Assembly (NCBI RefSeq): GCF_018129065.1
Contig: NZ_JAAEDM010000014.1
Coordinates: 20,657-84,656 of the forward strand
DNA length: 64,000 nt
Reading direction: 5' to 3'
Origin: Neoroseomonas soli
GTDB lineage: Bacteria; Pseudomonadota; Alphaproteobacteria; Acetobacterales; Acetobacteraceae
In this document: in pieces, positions 24,712 to 34,752 of the stretch
Numbering within the stretch: the first letter of the stretch is position 1
How the letters are laid out: every line of letters starts with the position of its first letter
Translations under genes and position numbers: made by a program
Notes under the pieces: generated by a model
Databases searched by the model: none
The model's input: the letters and a program-made list of their open reading frames with translations, nothing else
Told to the model about the DNA's origin: nothing

Positions 24712-25884
24712 TCAGCCGCGCGGCATTTCCTGTTCCACCAGCCGGGCGAACAGCGAGGAACCCAGCGGGATCAGGTCGTCGTTGAAATCGAAGCGCGGGT
24801 TGTGCAGCGAGACGGAATGCCGCCCGCCGTCGCCCTGGCCGATGCCGATGAACGCGCCGGGGCGCTTCATCAGCATGTAGGAGAAATCCTCCGCCCCCAT
24901 GCGCGGCGGCGCTTCGCGGTGGATGCGGGTGTCGCCGAGCACCGCGGCGGCGGCCTTCTGGGCGCGGCGCGTCTCCTCGGCGTGGTTGATCGTGGGCGGA
25001 TAGCCGCGGGTGTAGGCGAGTTCCGCGTGCGTGCCATGGGCCTCGGCGACCGAACGGACGATGGCGCCGAGCCGCGCTTCCACCAGATCCTGCACTGCCG
25101 GGCTGAAGGTGCGGACCGTGCCGTTGAGTTCCGCCACCTCCGGGATGACGTTGCCGGCGGACCCGGCATGGAACTGGCAGATGCTGATGACCGCGCTGTC
25201 CAGCGGGTCCATCGAGCGCGAGACGATCGACTGCGCCGCGACGACGATCTGCGCACCGACCAGCACCGGATCGATGCAGGTATGCGGGCGGGAGGCATGG
25301 CCGCCCTTGCCATGCACGGTGATGGCGATGCGGTCGGCGGCGGCGAGCACGGGGCCCGGCGTGATCCGCGCCTCACCGAGCGGCAATTCGGGGTCGTTGT
25401 GCAGTGCATAGACCTGGTCGGTCGGGAAGCGTTCGAACAGGCCTTCCTCCACCATCACGCGGCCGCCGCCGCCGCCTTCCTCCGCGGGCTGGAAGATGAA
25501 GTGCACGGTGCCGTCGAAGTTCTTCGTCTCCGCGAGGTAGCGCGCGGCGCCGAGCAGCATGGTGGTGTGCCCGTCATGGCCGCAGGCATGCATCTGGCCG
25601 GACACGGTCGAACGGTGCGGGACGTCGCTGGTTTCCTGCATCGGCAGGCAGTCCATGTCGGCGCGCAGGCCGATGCTGCGCTTGGAAGTGCCGTTGCGCA
25701 GCACACCCACCAGGCCGGTGCCGGCGATGCCGCGATGCACCTCGATGCCCCAGGACTGGAGTTGCCGCGCGACCAGGTCGGAGGTGCGGTGTTCCTGGAA
25801 GCCGAGTTCCGGATGCGCATGGATGTCGCGCCGGGTGGCGGCGAGCTCAGGCTGGAATTCGGCGATGCGGTTGATGATCGGCAT
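24712..25884 (-). CDS. M20-family amidohydrolase (hippurate hydrolase/N-acyl amino acid type)
   Basis: This 390-residue metallopeptidase has the expected dizinc motifs: RRDIHAHPELGFQEHRTSD, LRADMDCLPMQE, HACGHDGHTTMLLGAA, the FQPAEEGGGGG glutamates, and the late metal histidine in NPRFDFNDD context (HSVSLHNPRF). It hydrolyses N-acylated amino acids or related amides in the cytoplasm. It lies downstream of an aminotransferase in the same orientation, which suggests amino-acid or amine breakdown. Confidence 0.93.
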   Translation of the reverse strand: MPIINRIAEFQPELAATRRDIHAHPELGFQEHRTSDLVARQLQSWGIEVHRGIAGTGLVGVLRNGTSKRSIGLRADMDCLPMQETSDVPHRSTVSGQMHACGHDGHTTMLLGAARYLAETKNFDGTVHFIFQPAEEGGGGGRVMVEEGLFERFPTDQVYALHNDPELPLGEARITPGPVLAAADRIAITVHGKGGHASRPHTCIDPVLVGAQIVVAAQSIVSRSMDPLDSAVISICQFHAGSAGNVIPEVAELNGTVRTFSPAVQDLVEARLGAIVRSVAEAHGTHAELAYTRGYPPTINHAEETRRAQKAAAAVLGDTRIHREAPPRMGAEDFSYMLMKRPGAFIGIGQGDGGRHSVSLHNPRFDFNDDLIPLGSSLFARLVEQEMPRG

Positions 25885-25993
25885 GGCGAGCTTTCCCGTG
25901 AGGCACAGGGTTCAGGTGGCGCAGCATGCCGCCCGCGCCGGGGCAGGAATGCGGCGCGGGCGTATCACGAAGGCGCGTGCGCGGTGACCGCGC

Positions 25994-27325
25994 TCACACT
26001 CCCGCCACGGCGGCTTCGACGGCGGCGCCGAAACGATCGACGATCATGGCGATGTCGGCCTCGGTGCAGACATACGGCGGGGCAAGGATGACGTGGTCTC
26101 CGTGCTTCCCGTCGATCGTGCCCCCCATCGGGTAGCAGGCGAGACCGCGCTTGAAGGCTTCCATCTTTACCCGCTCGTTCACCGCCAGCGCCGGGTCGAA
26201 CACGGCCTTGGAGGCGCGGTCCTTCACCAGTTCCACCGCCCAGAACAGGCCGCGGCCGCGGATATCGCCGACATGGGCGTGGTTGCCGAGGCGCTCGACC
26301 AGCCCCTGTTCGAGCAGCGCGCCCATGGCCTTGACGTTGTCGAGCAGGTTCTCGTCGCGGATCGCCTCCTGCACCGCGAGCGCCGCGGCACAGGCGACCG
26401 GGTGCGCCTGGTAGGTATGGCCGTGCTTGAAGGTGCCGGAGCCCTTGGTCAGCGCCTCGATCACCCGGCCATGCACGAGGATGCCGCCGATCGGCTGGTA
26501 GCCGCCGCCCAGGCCCTTGGCGATGACCTGGATGTCCGGCGTGATGCCTTCCTGTTCCCAGCCGTGCAGCGTGCCGGTGCGGCCCATGCCGGACATCACC
26601 TCGTCCAGGATCAGCAGCGCGCCGTGGCGCTCGCACACCGCCTTCATGGCCGGGAAGTAGCCCGGCAGCGCGGTGGCGCAGCCGAGCGTCGCGCCGACCA
26701 CCGTCTCGGCGCAGAAGGCGATGACGTTCTGCGGGCCGAGGCGCTGGAACTCGGCCTCGAGTTCGGCGGCGAGGCGCGCGACGTAGTCGCTGTCGGATTC
26801 GCCGTCCCGCCGGTCGCGATACGGGTAGCAGGGCGAGACGTGGCTGAAGGCGTCCGACAGGATCGGCGCGTAGGGCGCGCGCCGCATGGCATTGCCGCCG
26901 GCGGCGAGCGCGCCGAGCGTGTTGCCATGGTAGGACTGCCGCCGGGCGATGAATTTCGTCCGCTGCGCCTGGCCGGCCTCGATCGCCCATTGCCGCGCGA
27001 TCTTCAGCGCCGCTTCCATGCCTTCCGAGCCCGATGACACGAAATAGGCATGCGTGAGCCCGCCCGGCGCGTGGCCCACCAGCATGTCGGCGAGGCGTTC
27101 GGCGCTCTCGGCCGTGAACAGCGCCGTGTGCGCGTAGCAGAGCCGGTCGATCTGCGCCTTCATCGCCGCGACCACGTGCGGGTGGCCGTGCCCGAGGCAT
27201 GCGACGGCGGCGCCGCCCGATCCGTCGATCACCTCGTGCCCCGAAGCGTCGGTCAGCCAGATGCCGCGGCCGGAGGCGGCGATGGGCGGGGCCTCGCGCA
27301 GGTTGCGGTGGACGATGTGGGTCAT
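25994..27325 (-). CDS. Class III PLP-dependent aminotransferase
   Basis: This 443-residue enzyme shows class III hallmarks: FVSSGSEGMEAALKIAR, the Asp-bearing LILDEVMSGMGRTG, and the PLP lysine in VIAKGLGGGYQPIGG. Relatives use omega-amino acids, diamines or beta-alanine with pyruvate or 2-oxoglutarate as acceptor. An AAGGAG site precedes the ATG. It is separated from the M20 gene by 109 bases, so co-transcription is likely but not tightly coupled. Confidence 0.9.
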   Translation of the reverse strand: MTHIVHRNLREAPPIAASGRGIWLTDASGHEVIDGSGGAAVACLGHGHPHVVAAMKAQIDRLCYAHTALFTAESAERLADMLVGHAPGGLTHAYFVSSGSEGMEAALKIARQWAIEAGQAQRTKFIARRQSYHGNTLGALAAGGNAMRRAPYAPILSDAFSHVSPCYPYRDRRDGESDSDYVARLAAELEAEFQRLGPQNVIAFCAETVVGATLGCATALPGYFPAMKAVCERHGALLILDEVMSGMGRTGTLHGWEQEGITPDIQVIAKGLGGGYQPIGGILVHGRVIEALTKGSGTFKHGHTYQAHPVACAAALAVQEAIRDENLLDNVKAMGALLEQGLVERLGNHAHVGDIRGRGLFWAVELVKDRASKAVFDPALAVNERVKMEAFKRGLACYPMGGTIDGKHGDHVILAPPYVCTEADIAMIVDRFGAAVEAAVAGV

Positions 27326-27392
27326 GGACGGGCTCCTTCGCCCCTTCATCCTGCCGCCTTGGCGCAATTGGGCAATACCCCGGTACCGGTTT

Positions 27393-27450
27393 CCGAAGGC
27401 CCTTTGGCCTTTGGTGGGGGTGAGCGCGAGAGGGGCGAGGCCCCTCTCGC
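27393..27450. repeat. Dispersed hairpin repeat, family B copy 1
   Basis: A near-perfect 9-bp stem at 27393-27401/27406-27414 (CCGAAGGCC with GGCCTTTGG, one mismatch) is followed by a perfect 11-bp stem at 27426-27436/27440-27450 (GCGAGAGGGGC with its complement). The pair lies immediately after the nupC stop on the minus strand and before the aminotransferase start, so it probably ends nupC transcription. The same two-hairpin design recurs at 41681-41737, and the first hairpin at 30949-30970. Confidence 0.65.
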
Positions 27451-27453
27451 CCG

Positions 27454-28704
27454 CTACGGCGCCGTCAGCACCCCGACAACCGCCCCTGTCATGCAGCAGG
27501 CGATCGTTCCCGAAATGAGTGCCGGCATCCCGAGCTTCACGATGTCGGTCCGTCGTTCCGGACACATCGCCGTCATCCCGCCCACCATGATCCCGACCGA
27601 GCCGAGGTTGGTGAACCCGCACAGCGCATAGGTCAGGATCAGCCGAGAGCGTTCCGACAACCCCGCCCCGCCCGAGGCCGCGAGTTCGAGGTAGGAGACG
27701 AATTCATTGATGATCATCTTCACCCCGAGGGATGAGGCGACGGTCGCCGCCTCCGCCACCGGGATCCCCATGGCCCAGGCGACGGGCCAGAGCACCCAGC
27801 CGGCGATCCTCTGCAGCGTGAAGCCCGTCAGCGGTTCCAGCGCCAGGTTCACCAGCGCGACGATCGACACGAAGACGATCAGCGAGGCCATGATGCCGAG
27901 CAGCAGGCTCAGCCCGTCCTGCGTGCCCTGGACCAGCGCGTCCATGCTGCTGTCGTAGAGCTTCTCGGGGATGCCGTCGCCGCCCTCGGTGGCGATCTCG
28001 CCATCCGCGGGCGGCAGCATCAACAGCGCGGCGAGGATGGAGGCCGGCGCCGCGATCAGGCTCGCCGTCATCAACTGCCCCGCGGCATCCGGCACCACGG
28101 GGGAGATGATCAGCGCATAGACCACCAGCGTGTTGCCGCTGATGGTGGCGAGACCCGCGGTCATCACCACGAACATCTCGGAACGCGTGAGCCGCGCCAG
28201 CCAGGCGCGGATCATCAGCGGCGCCTCGACCATGCCGACGAAGACATTCGCCGCCACGCTGAAGCCGGTGGCACCGCCGAGGCCGAAGATCCGCTTCAGC
28301 ACCCCCGCCATGCCGCGCACGACCCAGGGCAGCACGCCCCAATGATAAAGCACCGCCGAGAGCGCGCCGACCACGAGCACCAGAGGCAGCGCCTGGAAGA
28401 ACAGGATGAAGGAGGCGCCGGGCCGCGTCTCCGCGAAGGGCAGCGGCCCGCCGCCGAGATAGCCGAAGACCAGCGAGGTGCCCGCGCGCGTCGCCGTGGC
28501 GAGCGCATCCACCGCGTCGCCGAGCAGGAAGAAGGTCGCGCGCACCGGCGGCACGTTGAGCAGCACCGCCGCAAGCACGAGTTGCAACCCGATGCCGGCG
28601 ACGACCACGCGTGCCCGGACCCCGCGCCGGAAGCCGCCCAGCGCCCAGGCGAGCGCGGTCAGCAGCAGCAGGCCGACAGCGGACTGGATCTGCAGCACGC
28701 TCAC
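27454..28704 (-). CDS. nupC: Concentrative nucleoside transporter (NupC/CNT family)
   Basis: This 416-residue membrane protein contains CNT landmarks: FQALPLVLVVGALSAVLYHWG, GVLKRIFGLGGATGFSVAANVFVGMVEAP-type region (GATGFSVAANVFVGMVEAPL), ATISGNTLVVYA and the late GFTNLGSVGIMVGG. It couples nucleoside uptake to an ion gradient. The GTG start overlaps the rmuC stop (GTGA), so it is probably co-transcribed with rmuC, a combination with no obvious functional logic beyond nucleic-acid metabolism. Confidence 0.92.
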   Translation of the reverse strand: MSVLQIQSAVGLLLLTALAWALGGFRRGVRARVVVAGIGLQLVLAAVLLNVPPVRATFFLLGDAVDALATATRAGTSLVFGYLGGGPLPFAETRPGASFILFFQALPLVLVVGALSAVLYHWGVLPWVVRGMAGVLKRIFGLGGATGFSVAANVFVGMVEAPLMIRAWLARLTRSEMFVVMTAGLATISGNTLVVYALIISPVVPDAAGQLMTASLIAAPASILAALLMLPPADGEIATEGGDGIPEKLYDSSMDALVQGTQDGLSLLLGIMASLIVFVSIVALVNLALEPLTGFTLQRIAGWVLWPVAWAMGIPVAEAATVASSLGVKMIINEFVSYLELAASGGAGLSERSRLILTYALCGFTNLGSVGIMVGGMTAMCPERRTDIVKLGMPALISGTIACCMTGAVVGVLTAP

Positions 28705-30218
28705 GATTCGTCGCCCTCGCCGGTGAGTTCGGCGGCTTCGATATCCAGCAGGGCGGCGGCACGGCTGCCCTCGACCACGTCGATGCTCCGCAGCTTGCGA
28801 TCCACTGCGCGCGTGCGGACCTGCGCCTTCTCGATCGTATTTCCCATGGTGCGCACCTGCCGGGCGAGCGCGCGCAGCACCTCGTCCATCTGCCGCATCT
28901 CCAGCTTGGTGGCGCCCAGCAATTCGCGGACCGCTTCGGCCTTCTCATTCAGGGCGATGGTCATGTGACCCATCTGGATGCTCTGCAGCATGGCCGGCAG
29001 CACACTGGGGCCCATCATCATGACCCTGTGCTTGCGGTGGATCTCCTCCACCACGCCCGGAATCCGGGCGATTTCGGCATAGAGGCCCTCCGTCGGCAGG
29101 AACAGCACCGCGAATTCCACCGTCAGCGGGGGACGGATGTATTTTGTCGCGATCTTCTGCGCCTCGGCGCGCACGCGCTGCTCGAGGGCACGGCGCGCGA
29201 GGCGCTCACCCTCCGCATCGCCCGCCTCGGACGCGAGCACCAGCCGGTCCCAGTCCTCGGTCGGGAACTTCGCATCGATGGGGAGGAAGACTTCCCGGCC
29301 CGCCTCGCTTGGCATGCGGATGGCGAACTCCACCGCCTCGGCGCCATCCTCGGACAGCTTCTTGTTGGCCTCATAGGAGCCCACCGGCAGGACGTCCTCG
29401 ATCAGGCCACGCAGTTGGGCTTCCCCCCAGCCGCCACGCGTCTTCACATTCGAGAAGAGCCGCTTGATGTCGACGATCTGCGTCGTCACCGCCTGCACGT
29501 CGCCCATCGCCTTCTGCACGGCGGTGAACTGGTCGATGACGCGGGCGAAGCTCTCGGTCATCTGCTTCTCGACGGCGGATTGCAGCTGCTCGTTCACCGT
29601 CTTCTGGATCTCGGAGAGCCGTGCCTCGTTGCCCTCGCGCAGCTCCTTCAGCTTGGCGTCCAGCAGGTCGCGCGCGCGGGCGTTCTCGGCGGCAAGCGTC
29701 TCCTGCAGCTTCGCCAGGCCCTCCGCGAAGGCGAGGCGGATCTCGGCGATGCCCTGCGTCACGTCGCGGCGCAGCAGCGCGGTGTCGTCCTTGTGCTCGG
29801 TCAGCGCCTTCACGACGGCGGCGCGCTGCTCGGCCATGGCGTCGCGCGTCGCCTGCGCGTCCTGCGCCAGCCGTTCCGACAGCAGCGCGGCATCGGCGGC
29901 GAGGCGGTCCAGCACCGCCTTCTCCTGCGCGGAAAGACGATCCGCGATGCGGCCGATCCCGTCCCCCAGCGCCTTGGTCTGGTCCAGCGCGCCGTCCGCC
30001 ACCCGCGTGCCGATGGCGGCCGCCTCCCGCGCCAGCCCACGCTCGAATTCGGCAGGCAGGGCGGCGACGCGCTCGCCCTGGCGGTCGAGCACGGATTGCA
30101 GGTCGGTCAGCCGTTGCGCCAGCACCGGGTCTGCCGCCGGCCGGCGCAGCAGCAGCACGAGCAGCAACACCGCCACGAAGGCGAGCCCGCCCAGCATCGC
30201 AAGGCTTTCCGTCGGCAT
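28701..30218 (-). CDS. rmuC: DNA recombination protein RmuC
   Basis: This 505-residue protein has an N-terminal membrane anchor (LAMLGGLAFVAVLLLVLLL), a long Ala/Glu/Arg-rich coiled coil to about residue 230, and the RmuC nuclease-like domain with RLFSNVKTRGGWGEAQLRGL, LPIDAKFPTEDWDRL and FLPTEGLYAEI. RmuC limits inversions at short inverted repeats in E. coli. That is interesting beside a genome rich in hairpin repeats, although this is only a juxtaposition. GGGGGA precedes the ATG. Confidence 0.93.
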   Translation of the reverse strand: MPTESLAMLGGLAFVAVLLLVLLLRRPAADPVLAQRLTDLQSVLDRQGERVAALPAEFERGLAREAAAIGTRVADGALDQTKALGDGIGRIADRLSAQEKAVLDRLAADAALLSERLAQDAQATRDAMAEQRAAVVKALTEHKDDTALLRRDVTQGIAEIRLAFAEGLAKLQETLAAENARARDLLDAKLKELREGNEARLSEIQKTVNEQLQSAVEKQMTESFARVIDQFTAVQKAMGDVQAVTTQIVDIKRLFSNVKTRGGWGEAQLRGLIEDVLPVGSYEANKKLSEDGAEAVEFAIRMPSEAGREVFLPIDAKFPTEDWDRLVLASEAGDAEGERLARRALEQRVRAEAQKIATKYIRPPLTVEFAVLFLPTEGLYAEIARIPGVVEEIHRKHRVMMMGPSVLPAMLQSIQMGHMTIALNEKAEAVRELLGATKLEMRQMDEVLRALARQVRTMGNTIEKAQVRTRAVDRKLRSIDVVEGSRAAALLDIEAAELTGEGDES

Positions 30219-30288
30219 GAGAGATCCCCCGAATCGAAGCGGGGAGTCTCGCATCGCGGGCCACGCACTGGCGAGGCCCGCGCGGATC

Positions 30289-30900
30289 TCAGCTCGCGGT
30301 AAGGGGCGCCCCTTGAGCCGGCACCAGCACCAGGCGTCCGGTGGCGACGCCGAAATGCGCGCCGTGCAGGCCGAGGCGTCCGGCCCCAACAGCCTCGGCC
30401 ACCCAGGGGAAGGTCATCAGGTTGTCGAGCGAAATGCGGACGGCCTCATGCTCGGCCGCCTCCTGGCGCTGCTCCGGCACGTCGCAGCGCAGCGCCACGG
30501 CACGCGCCCGCGCGGCGATGCCGATCCAGCCGGCGACGAAATCCCGCGCCTCGGGCGGCGTGCCGTCGATCAGCGCGCGGATGCCGCCGCAAAGCGCATG
30601 GCCCATCACCACGATGCGCTCGACCCCCAGCACGCGCACGGCGAATTCCACCGCGGCACTGGTGCCGTGCAGGTGCGCATCCGGCATGTAGGGGGGCACC
30701 AGGTTCGCCACGTTGCGGACGACGAAGAGTTCACCCGGCGCGGCCGAGAAGATCATCTGCGGGTCAACGCGGCTGTCCGAACAGGCGATGACCATGGTGC
30801 GCGGGTGCTGGCCCTGCGCGGCCAGTTGCTCGAAGCGGGCGCGCTGTTGCGGCCAGGTTTCCCGGCGAAAGCGGCGGTAGCCGGCGATCAGTTCATCCAT
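30289..30900 (-). CDS. Beta-class carbonic anhydrase
   Basis: This 203-residue enzyme shows the beta-carbonic anhydrase zinc site: the Cys and Asp-Arg dyad in [16 protein letters not shown], and the His and second Cys in [14 protein letters not shown]. It interconverts CO2 and bicarbonate in the cytoplasm. The start at 30898-30900 has GAGGA upstream. It stands alone between rmuC and a family B repeat block. Confidence 0.93.
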   Translation of the reverse strand: MDELIAGYRRFRRETWPQQRARFEQLAAQGQHPRTMVIACSDSRVDPQMIFSAAPGELFVVRNVANLVPPYMPDAHLHGTSAAVEFAVRVLGVERIVVMGHALCGGIRALIDGTPPEARDFVAGWIGIAARARAVALRCDVPEQRQEAAEHEAVRISLDNLMTFPWVAEAVGAGRLGLHGAHFGVATGRLVLVPAQGAPLTAS

Positions 30901-30948
30901 CACGCGCGTCCTCTTTCCGGAAGGGCGCTGCCCCTTCGGGCCACCCCG

Positions 30949-31044
30949 CCAAAGGCCGAATGGCCTTTGGAAGCCGATACCTGGCGCCCGGGCCGCCCCT
31001 GTCCCGCCCCGAAAACAGGGTCCCAAGCGCCTTTCGGCGCTTGG
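30949..31044. repeat. Dispersed hairpin repeat, family B copy 2
   Basis: Two perfect 9-bp stems with 4-base loops: 30949-30957/30962-30970 (CCAAAGGCC, loop GAAT, GGCCTTTGG) and 31023-31031/31036-31044 (CCAAGCGCC, loop TTTC, GGCGCTTGG). The block fills the gap between the purH stop at 31085 and the carbonic anhydrase start at 30900, downstream of purH, so a terminator role is likely. Confidence 0.65.
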
Positions 31045-31084
31045 TGCGTAGGGGACAAGGCCCCCTTCTGCGGCGCCCGGCGCA

Positions 31085-32662
31085 TCAGTGCCTGAAATGC
31101 CGCATCCCGGTGAAGACCATCGCGAGCCCTGCCTTGTCGGCCGCCGCGATCACCTCGGCATCGCGGATCGACCCGCCGGGCTGGATCACCGCCGTGGCGC
31201 CGGCCGAAGCCGCGATCTCGAGCCCATCGGCAAAGGGGAAGAAGGCGTCGGAAGCGACGACCGAACCCTCGGCCAGCGGGCGCTCGAGGCCAGCCGCCTT
31301 GGCCGCCGCCTCGGACTTCCAGGCGGCAATGCGGCTGCTCTCGGCGCGGTTCATCTGGCCGGCGCCGATGCCGGTCGTGGCGAGGCCCTTGGCGTAGACG
31401 ATCGCATTCGACTTCACATGCTTGCAGACGCGGAAGGCGAAGAGCAGGTCGGCCATCTCGGCACGCGAGGGCGCGCGCTGGGTGACGACCTTCAGCGTCT
31501 CCTGCGTCACCCGCCCCGCATCGCGCGACTGCGCGAGGAAGCCGCCAGCAACCGACTTGAAGGCGAGGCCCGCCGCCGCCGCATCCGGCAGACCGCCGGT
31601 CAGCAGCAGGCGCAGGTTCTTCTTCTTCGCGAAGACGGCCTTTGCGGCCTCGTCCGCATCCGGGGCGATCACCACCTCGGTGAAGATGGCGGTGATCTTC
31701 TCCGCCGCCGCGGCGTCCAGCGTCCGGTTCGCCGCGACGATGCCGCCGAAGGCCGAGACGGGGTCGCAGAGCAGCGCCGCATCCCAGGCCTTGGAGAGGT
31801 CGCCCGCCACCGCGACGCCGCAGGGATTGGCGTGCTTGACGATGACGATGGCCGGCTTGTCGAACTCCGCGACGCATTCATAGGCGGCGTCGGTGTCGTT
31901 CAGGTTGTTGTAGGACAGTTCCTTGCCCTGCACCTGCGTCGCGGTGGCGATGCCAGGGCGGTTGCCGCCATCCACGTAGAAGGCCGCCTTCTGGTGCGGG
32001 TTCTCGCCATAGCGCAGGCCCTGGCGCAGCACGCCGGGCAGCGACAGGCGCGGCGGGAAGTCCTGGCCTTCCTGCTTCGCGAACCAGCCGGAGATGGCCG
32101 CGTCATAGGCAGCCGTACGGGCATAGGCCGCGGCGGCGAGGCGGCGACGGGTGGCGAGGGTGGTGCCCCCCTTGGCCTCGATCTCGGCCTGGATTTCGGC
32201 GAAGTGCTGGGGCTCGGTCAGCACCGCGACGCCGGCGTGGTTCTTGGCCGCGCTGCGGATCATCGCCGGGCCGCCGATGTCGATGTTCTCGATGCAGTCT
32301 TCGAAGCCGGCGCCCTTCGCGACCGTCGCCTCGAAGGGGTAGAGGTTCACCGCCACCAGGTCGATCGGCGCGATGGCGTGCTGTTCCATCTGCGCCAGGT
32401 GCTCCGGCAGGTCGCGGCGACCGAGGATGCCGCCATGGACCTGCGGCACCAGCGTCTTGACCCGCCCGTCCAGGATCTCCGGGAAGCCCGTGTGGTCCGA
32501 CACGTCCTTCACCGGCACCCCGGCCTCACGCAGCGCCTTGGCGGTGCCGCCGGTGGACAGGATCTCGACCCCCCGCGCGGCAAGGAATCGGCCGAATTCG
32601 ATCAAGCCCGTCTTGTCGGAGACGGAAAGAAGGGCGCGGCGGATGGGGAGGAGGTCGCTCAT
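31085..32662 (-). CDS. purH: Bifunctional AICAR transformylase/IMP cyclohydrolase
   Basis: This 525-residue enzyme performs the last two steps of purine synthesis. The N-terminal cyclohydrolase (MGS fold) domain shows [32 protein letters not shown] and HGGILGRRD. The C-terminal transformylase domain shows [28 protein letters not shown] and [10 protein letters not shown] with the terminal MRHFRH. The length is normal. It is flanked by family A and family B repeats and appears to be a single-gene transcript. Confidence 0.97.
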   Translation of the reverse strand: MSDLLPIRRALLSVSDKTGLIEFGRFLAARGVEILSTGGTAKALREAGVPVKDVSDHTGFPEILDGRVKTLVPQVHGGILGRRDLPEHLAQMEQHAIAPIDLVAVNLYPFEATVAKGAGFEDCIENIDIGGPAMIRSAAKNHAGVAVLTEPQHFAEIQAEIEAKGGTTLATRRRLAAAAYARTAAYDAAISGWFAKQEGQDFPPRLSLPGVLRQGLRYGENPHQKAAFYVDGGNRPGIATATQVQGKELSYNNLNDTDAAYECVAEFDKPAIVIVKHANPCGVAVAGDLSKAWDAALLCDPVSAFGGIVAANRTLDAAAAEKITAIFTEVVIAPDADEAAKAVFAKKKNLRLLLTGGLPDAAAAGLAFKSVAGGFLAQSRDAGRVTQETLKVVTQRAPSRAEMADLLFAFRVCKHVKSNAIVYAKGLATTGIGAGQMNRAESSRIAAWKSEAAAKAAGLERPLAEGSVVASDAFFPFADGLEIAASAGATAVIQPGGSIRDAEVIAAADKAGLAMVFTGMRHFRH

Positions 32663-32704
32663 GGAGCGGGCGCATAAACCCGCGCGGGCCGGGCCGCAAC
32701 CAAG

Positions 32705-32842
32705 GTCGGGGGAGGATGAACCTCCCCCGAACCCCCTCCCTTCTTTGCCTTCTGGGCGCCGACCCCCGCTGTCAGTCCCCAAAAGCCAAAGAAGGTTGAG
32801 GGGGGTGCGGGGGGAGAAGTTCCCTTCTCCCCCCGCCTTCCC
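32705..32842. repeat. Dispersed hairpin repeat, family A copy 2
   Basis: This block contains a 9-bp stem 32707-32715/32721-32729 (CGGGGGAGG and its complement), a unique-looking middle, and a perfect 11-bp stem 32809-32819/32824-32834 (GGGGGGAGAAG, loop TTCC). Its first part matches the repeat at 13255 onward and its last part matches 36822-36896, so copies share modules. It lies between the TPR gene stop (32843) and the purH start (32662), both on the minus strand. Confidence 0.7.
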
Positions 32843-34186
32843 TCAGTGCCGAATGCCCCCCGCCGCCTCCGCATACCCCACCCGCCGTTCCGGCGGCACC
32901 GGATGCCGCCCGGCCACGCGTTCCAGCAGCATCCGCGCATCCTCCTGCATGCCCCCCTTCATCGCGGCATCGAGGAACAATTGTTCCAGCACGTCCTGCT
33001 GCGCATGGCTGCCGCCCATGCGGTGCATCACGCCGACGGCCGGCCGCATGGCTTCCACCGCGCGGACGTGGTCACCCTGAGCGTGGGCGAGAACGGCCTC
33101 GCAGACCGGGATCGCCGCGTCGCGCAGGATCGCGGCGACGGTGACGGGCTGTGTCGCGGCCTCGCGCATCGCGTCCAGCATGCGCGCCGCGGCCTGGGTG
33201 CGGCCGGTGGCGGCCAGCGCCATCATCCAGTGCGGCAGGGTAAAGGTGGAGATGCAGTCGCCGATCCGCGCCTCGGCCTTGTCGGCGAGTTCGATCCAGC
33301 GATCTCCGACATCGACGCCATGCCGCTGCAGCCGGAACAGCATCGAGGCCGCGTTCTGCACGTCGATGTAGAGGTCCGGCATCGCCTGGGTCAGCGCGCT
33401 CGCGTGGTTGCGGAAGCCGCGATCGTAGAGGGCCAGGACCTCCGCGTGCTCGCCGCGTTCCATGTGATACATGGCGCGATGCCACCAGAGGTGATGCAGC
33501 AGGTTCGATCCGCCGTCCCAGTGCTGCTCCAGCGCCTTGAGCCAGACGATGCCCTCCCCGCGCCGGCCCTGCATTTCCAGGATGTGCGCGACGCCGTGCG
33601 TGGCCCAGAGGTCGCCGGGATCGAGGGCGACCGCGGCGCGGCCGGCCTCCTCCGCCACGGTGTAATTGCCGCATTCCTCGTTGGCGAAGCAGCGGCAGGC
33701 AAGGATGCTGCCAAAGCCGGGGATGGCGGCCGACCAGCGCGGGGCGACGGCATCCACCGCGCGCAGCATCTGCCCCGCGCGGCCGAGCCAGAAGGCGCAG
33801 AAATGGTGCAACCGGAAGGCGAGGATGTCGTGCGGGTGCGCCGCCATGATGCCTTCCCAGGCGGCGAGCGCGCGGTCCATCTCGCCACCGGCCCAGAAGG
33901 CGAGCGCGGCGGCGTGGGCGCGCTCGCGATCGGTGCCGGCGAGGCGCGCGGCGGCGGCCGGGGCTTCCTTCGCGCGCGGCACCATGGCGGCATTATAGGT
34001 CAGCATGGCAAAGGCGCCCTTGAGCACCAGCGCCATCGGCATTTCCGCATCGAGGTCGAGCAGCGCCTTCAGCCGCACCCCGGCATCGGCGCGATACTTC
34101 AGATAGCCCTCGACGGTGTTGTCGAAGGCCGAGGCGGCCGCGTCCGAGGCGGCGGTGACGGCGAGTCCCTGGGCGTCCTGCGGCAT
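32843..34186 (-). CDS. Tetratricopeptide-repeat protein resembling TTC38
   Basis: This 447-residue alpha-helical protein has paired-helix repeats throughout, for example ALAFWAGGEMDRALAAWEGI, HVRAVEAMRPAVGVMHRMGG and WATHGVAHILEMQGRRGEGI, the last being typical of the TTC38-like family found in bacteria and eukaryotes. No signal peptide or catalytic motif is seen. A scaffold or binding role is the general expectation and no partner is known. It sits 44 bases below dut. Confidence 0.75.
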   Translation of the reverse strand: MPQDAQGLAVTAASDAAASAFDNTVEGYLKYRADAGVRLKALLDLDAEMPMALVLKGAFAMLTYNAAMVPRAKEAPAAAARLAGTDRERAHAAALAFWAGGEMDRALAAWEGIMAAHPHDILAFRLHHFCAFWLGRAGQMLRAVDAVAPRWSAAIPGFGSILACRCFANEECGNYTVAEEAGRAAVALDPGDLWATHGVAHILEMQGRRGEGIVWLKALEQHWDGGSNLLHHLWWHRAMYHMERGEHAEVLALYDRGFRNHASALTQAMPDLYIDVQNAASMLFRLQRHGVDVGDRWIELADKAEARIGDCISTFTLPHWMMALAATGRTQAAARMLDAMREAATQPVTVAAILRDAAIPVCEAVLAHAQGDHVRAVEAMRPAVGVMHRMGGSHAQQDVLEQLFLDAAMKGGMQEDARMLLERVAGRHPVPPERRVGYAEAAGGIRH

Positions 34187-34230
34187 GTCGGTCCTCCCTG
34201 CTGCATTCCGCCCTTCGCCGCGGGCGGCCT

Positions 34231-34752
34231 CTAGGTTCCTGTGCCGGTCGAGCCGAAGCCGCCCTCGCCCCGCACAGTCTCTGGCAGTTCGGCCACTTCC
34301 CGCCAGGCGGCGCGCACCACCGGGGCGATCACGGCCTGGGCGATGCGCATACCGCGCTCGACCACGAAGGGGGCATCGCCGCCGTTCAGCACGATGACGC
34401 CGAGCTCGCCGCGGTAATCCTCGTCGATCGTGCCGGGGCTGTTCGGCACCATGACGCCGTTCTTCAGCGCGAGGCCGGAGCGCGGCCGCACCTGCAACTC
34501 GTAGCCGTGCGGCAGGGCGATGCGCAGGCCGGTCGGCACCAGCGCCCGTCCGCCGGGCGGGACGGTCACGGGGGCGGCGACGGCGGCGAGCAGATCCATC
34601 CCGGCCGCGCCGTCAGTGGCATAGGAGGGCAGCGGCAGGCCCTCGGCATGGGGCAGGCGGACCACCTCGATCACCGGTTCCCGAAACGCTGGGTTGAGAT
34701 CCGGGATGCTCGCCTGCGGCGCGCCGGCCCTTCGGTCGGGCGATGCCGTCAC
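34231..34752 (-). CDS. dut: Deoxyuridine 5'-triphosphate nucleotidohydrolase
   Basis: This 173-residue trimeric dUTPase hydrolyses dUTP to dUMP. All five motifs are visible: [40 protein letters not shown] and the C-terminal GEGGFGSTG. About 20 residues precede the normal start of the fold. The GTG start overlaps the coaBC stop (GTGA); coaBC-dut is a common alphaproteobacterial pair. Confidence 0.96.
   Translation of the reverse strand: MTASPDRRAGAPQASIPDLNPAFREPVIEVVRLPHAEGLPLPSYATDGAAGMDLLAAVAAPVTVPPGGRALVPTGLRIALPHGYELQVRPRSGLALKNGVMVPNSPGTIDEDYRGELGVIVLNGGDAPFVVERGMRIAQAVIAPVVRAAWREVAELPETVRGEGGFGSTGTGT

Noticed and set aside
32659..32940. 93-codon minus-strand frame with the text [14 protein letters not shown]
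   Set aside because: The same text occurs at 36.8 kb because both are family A repeats, not a protein motif.
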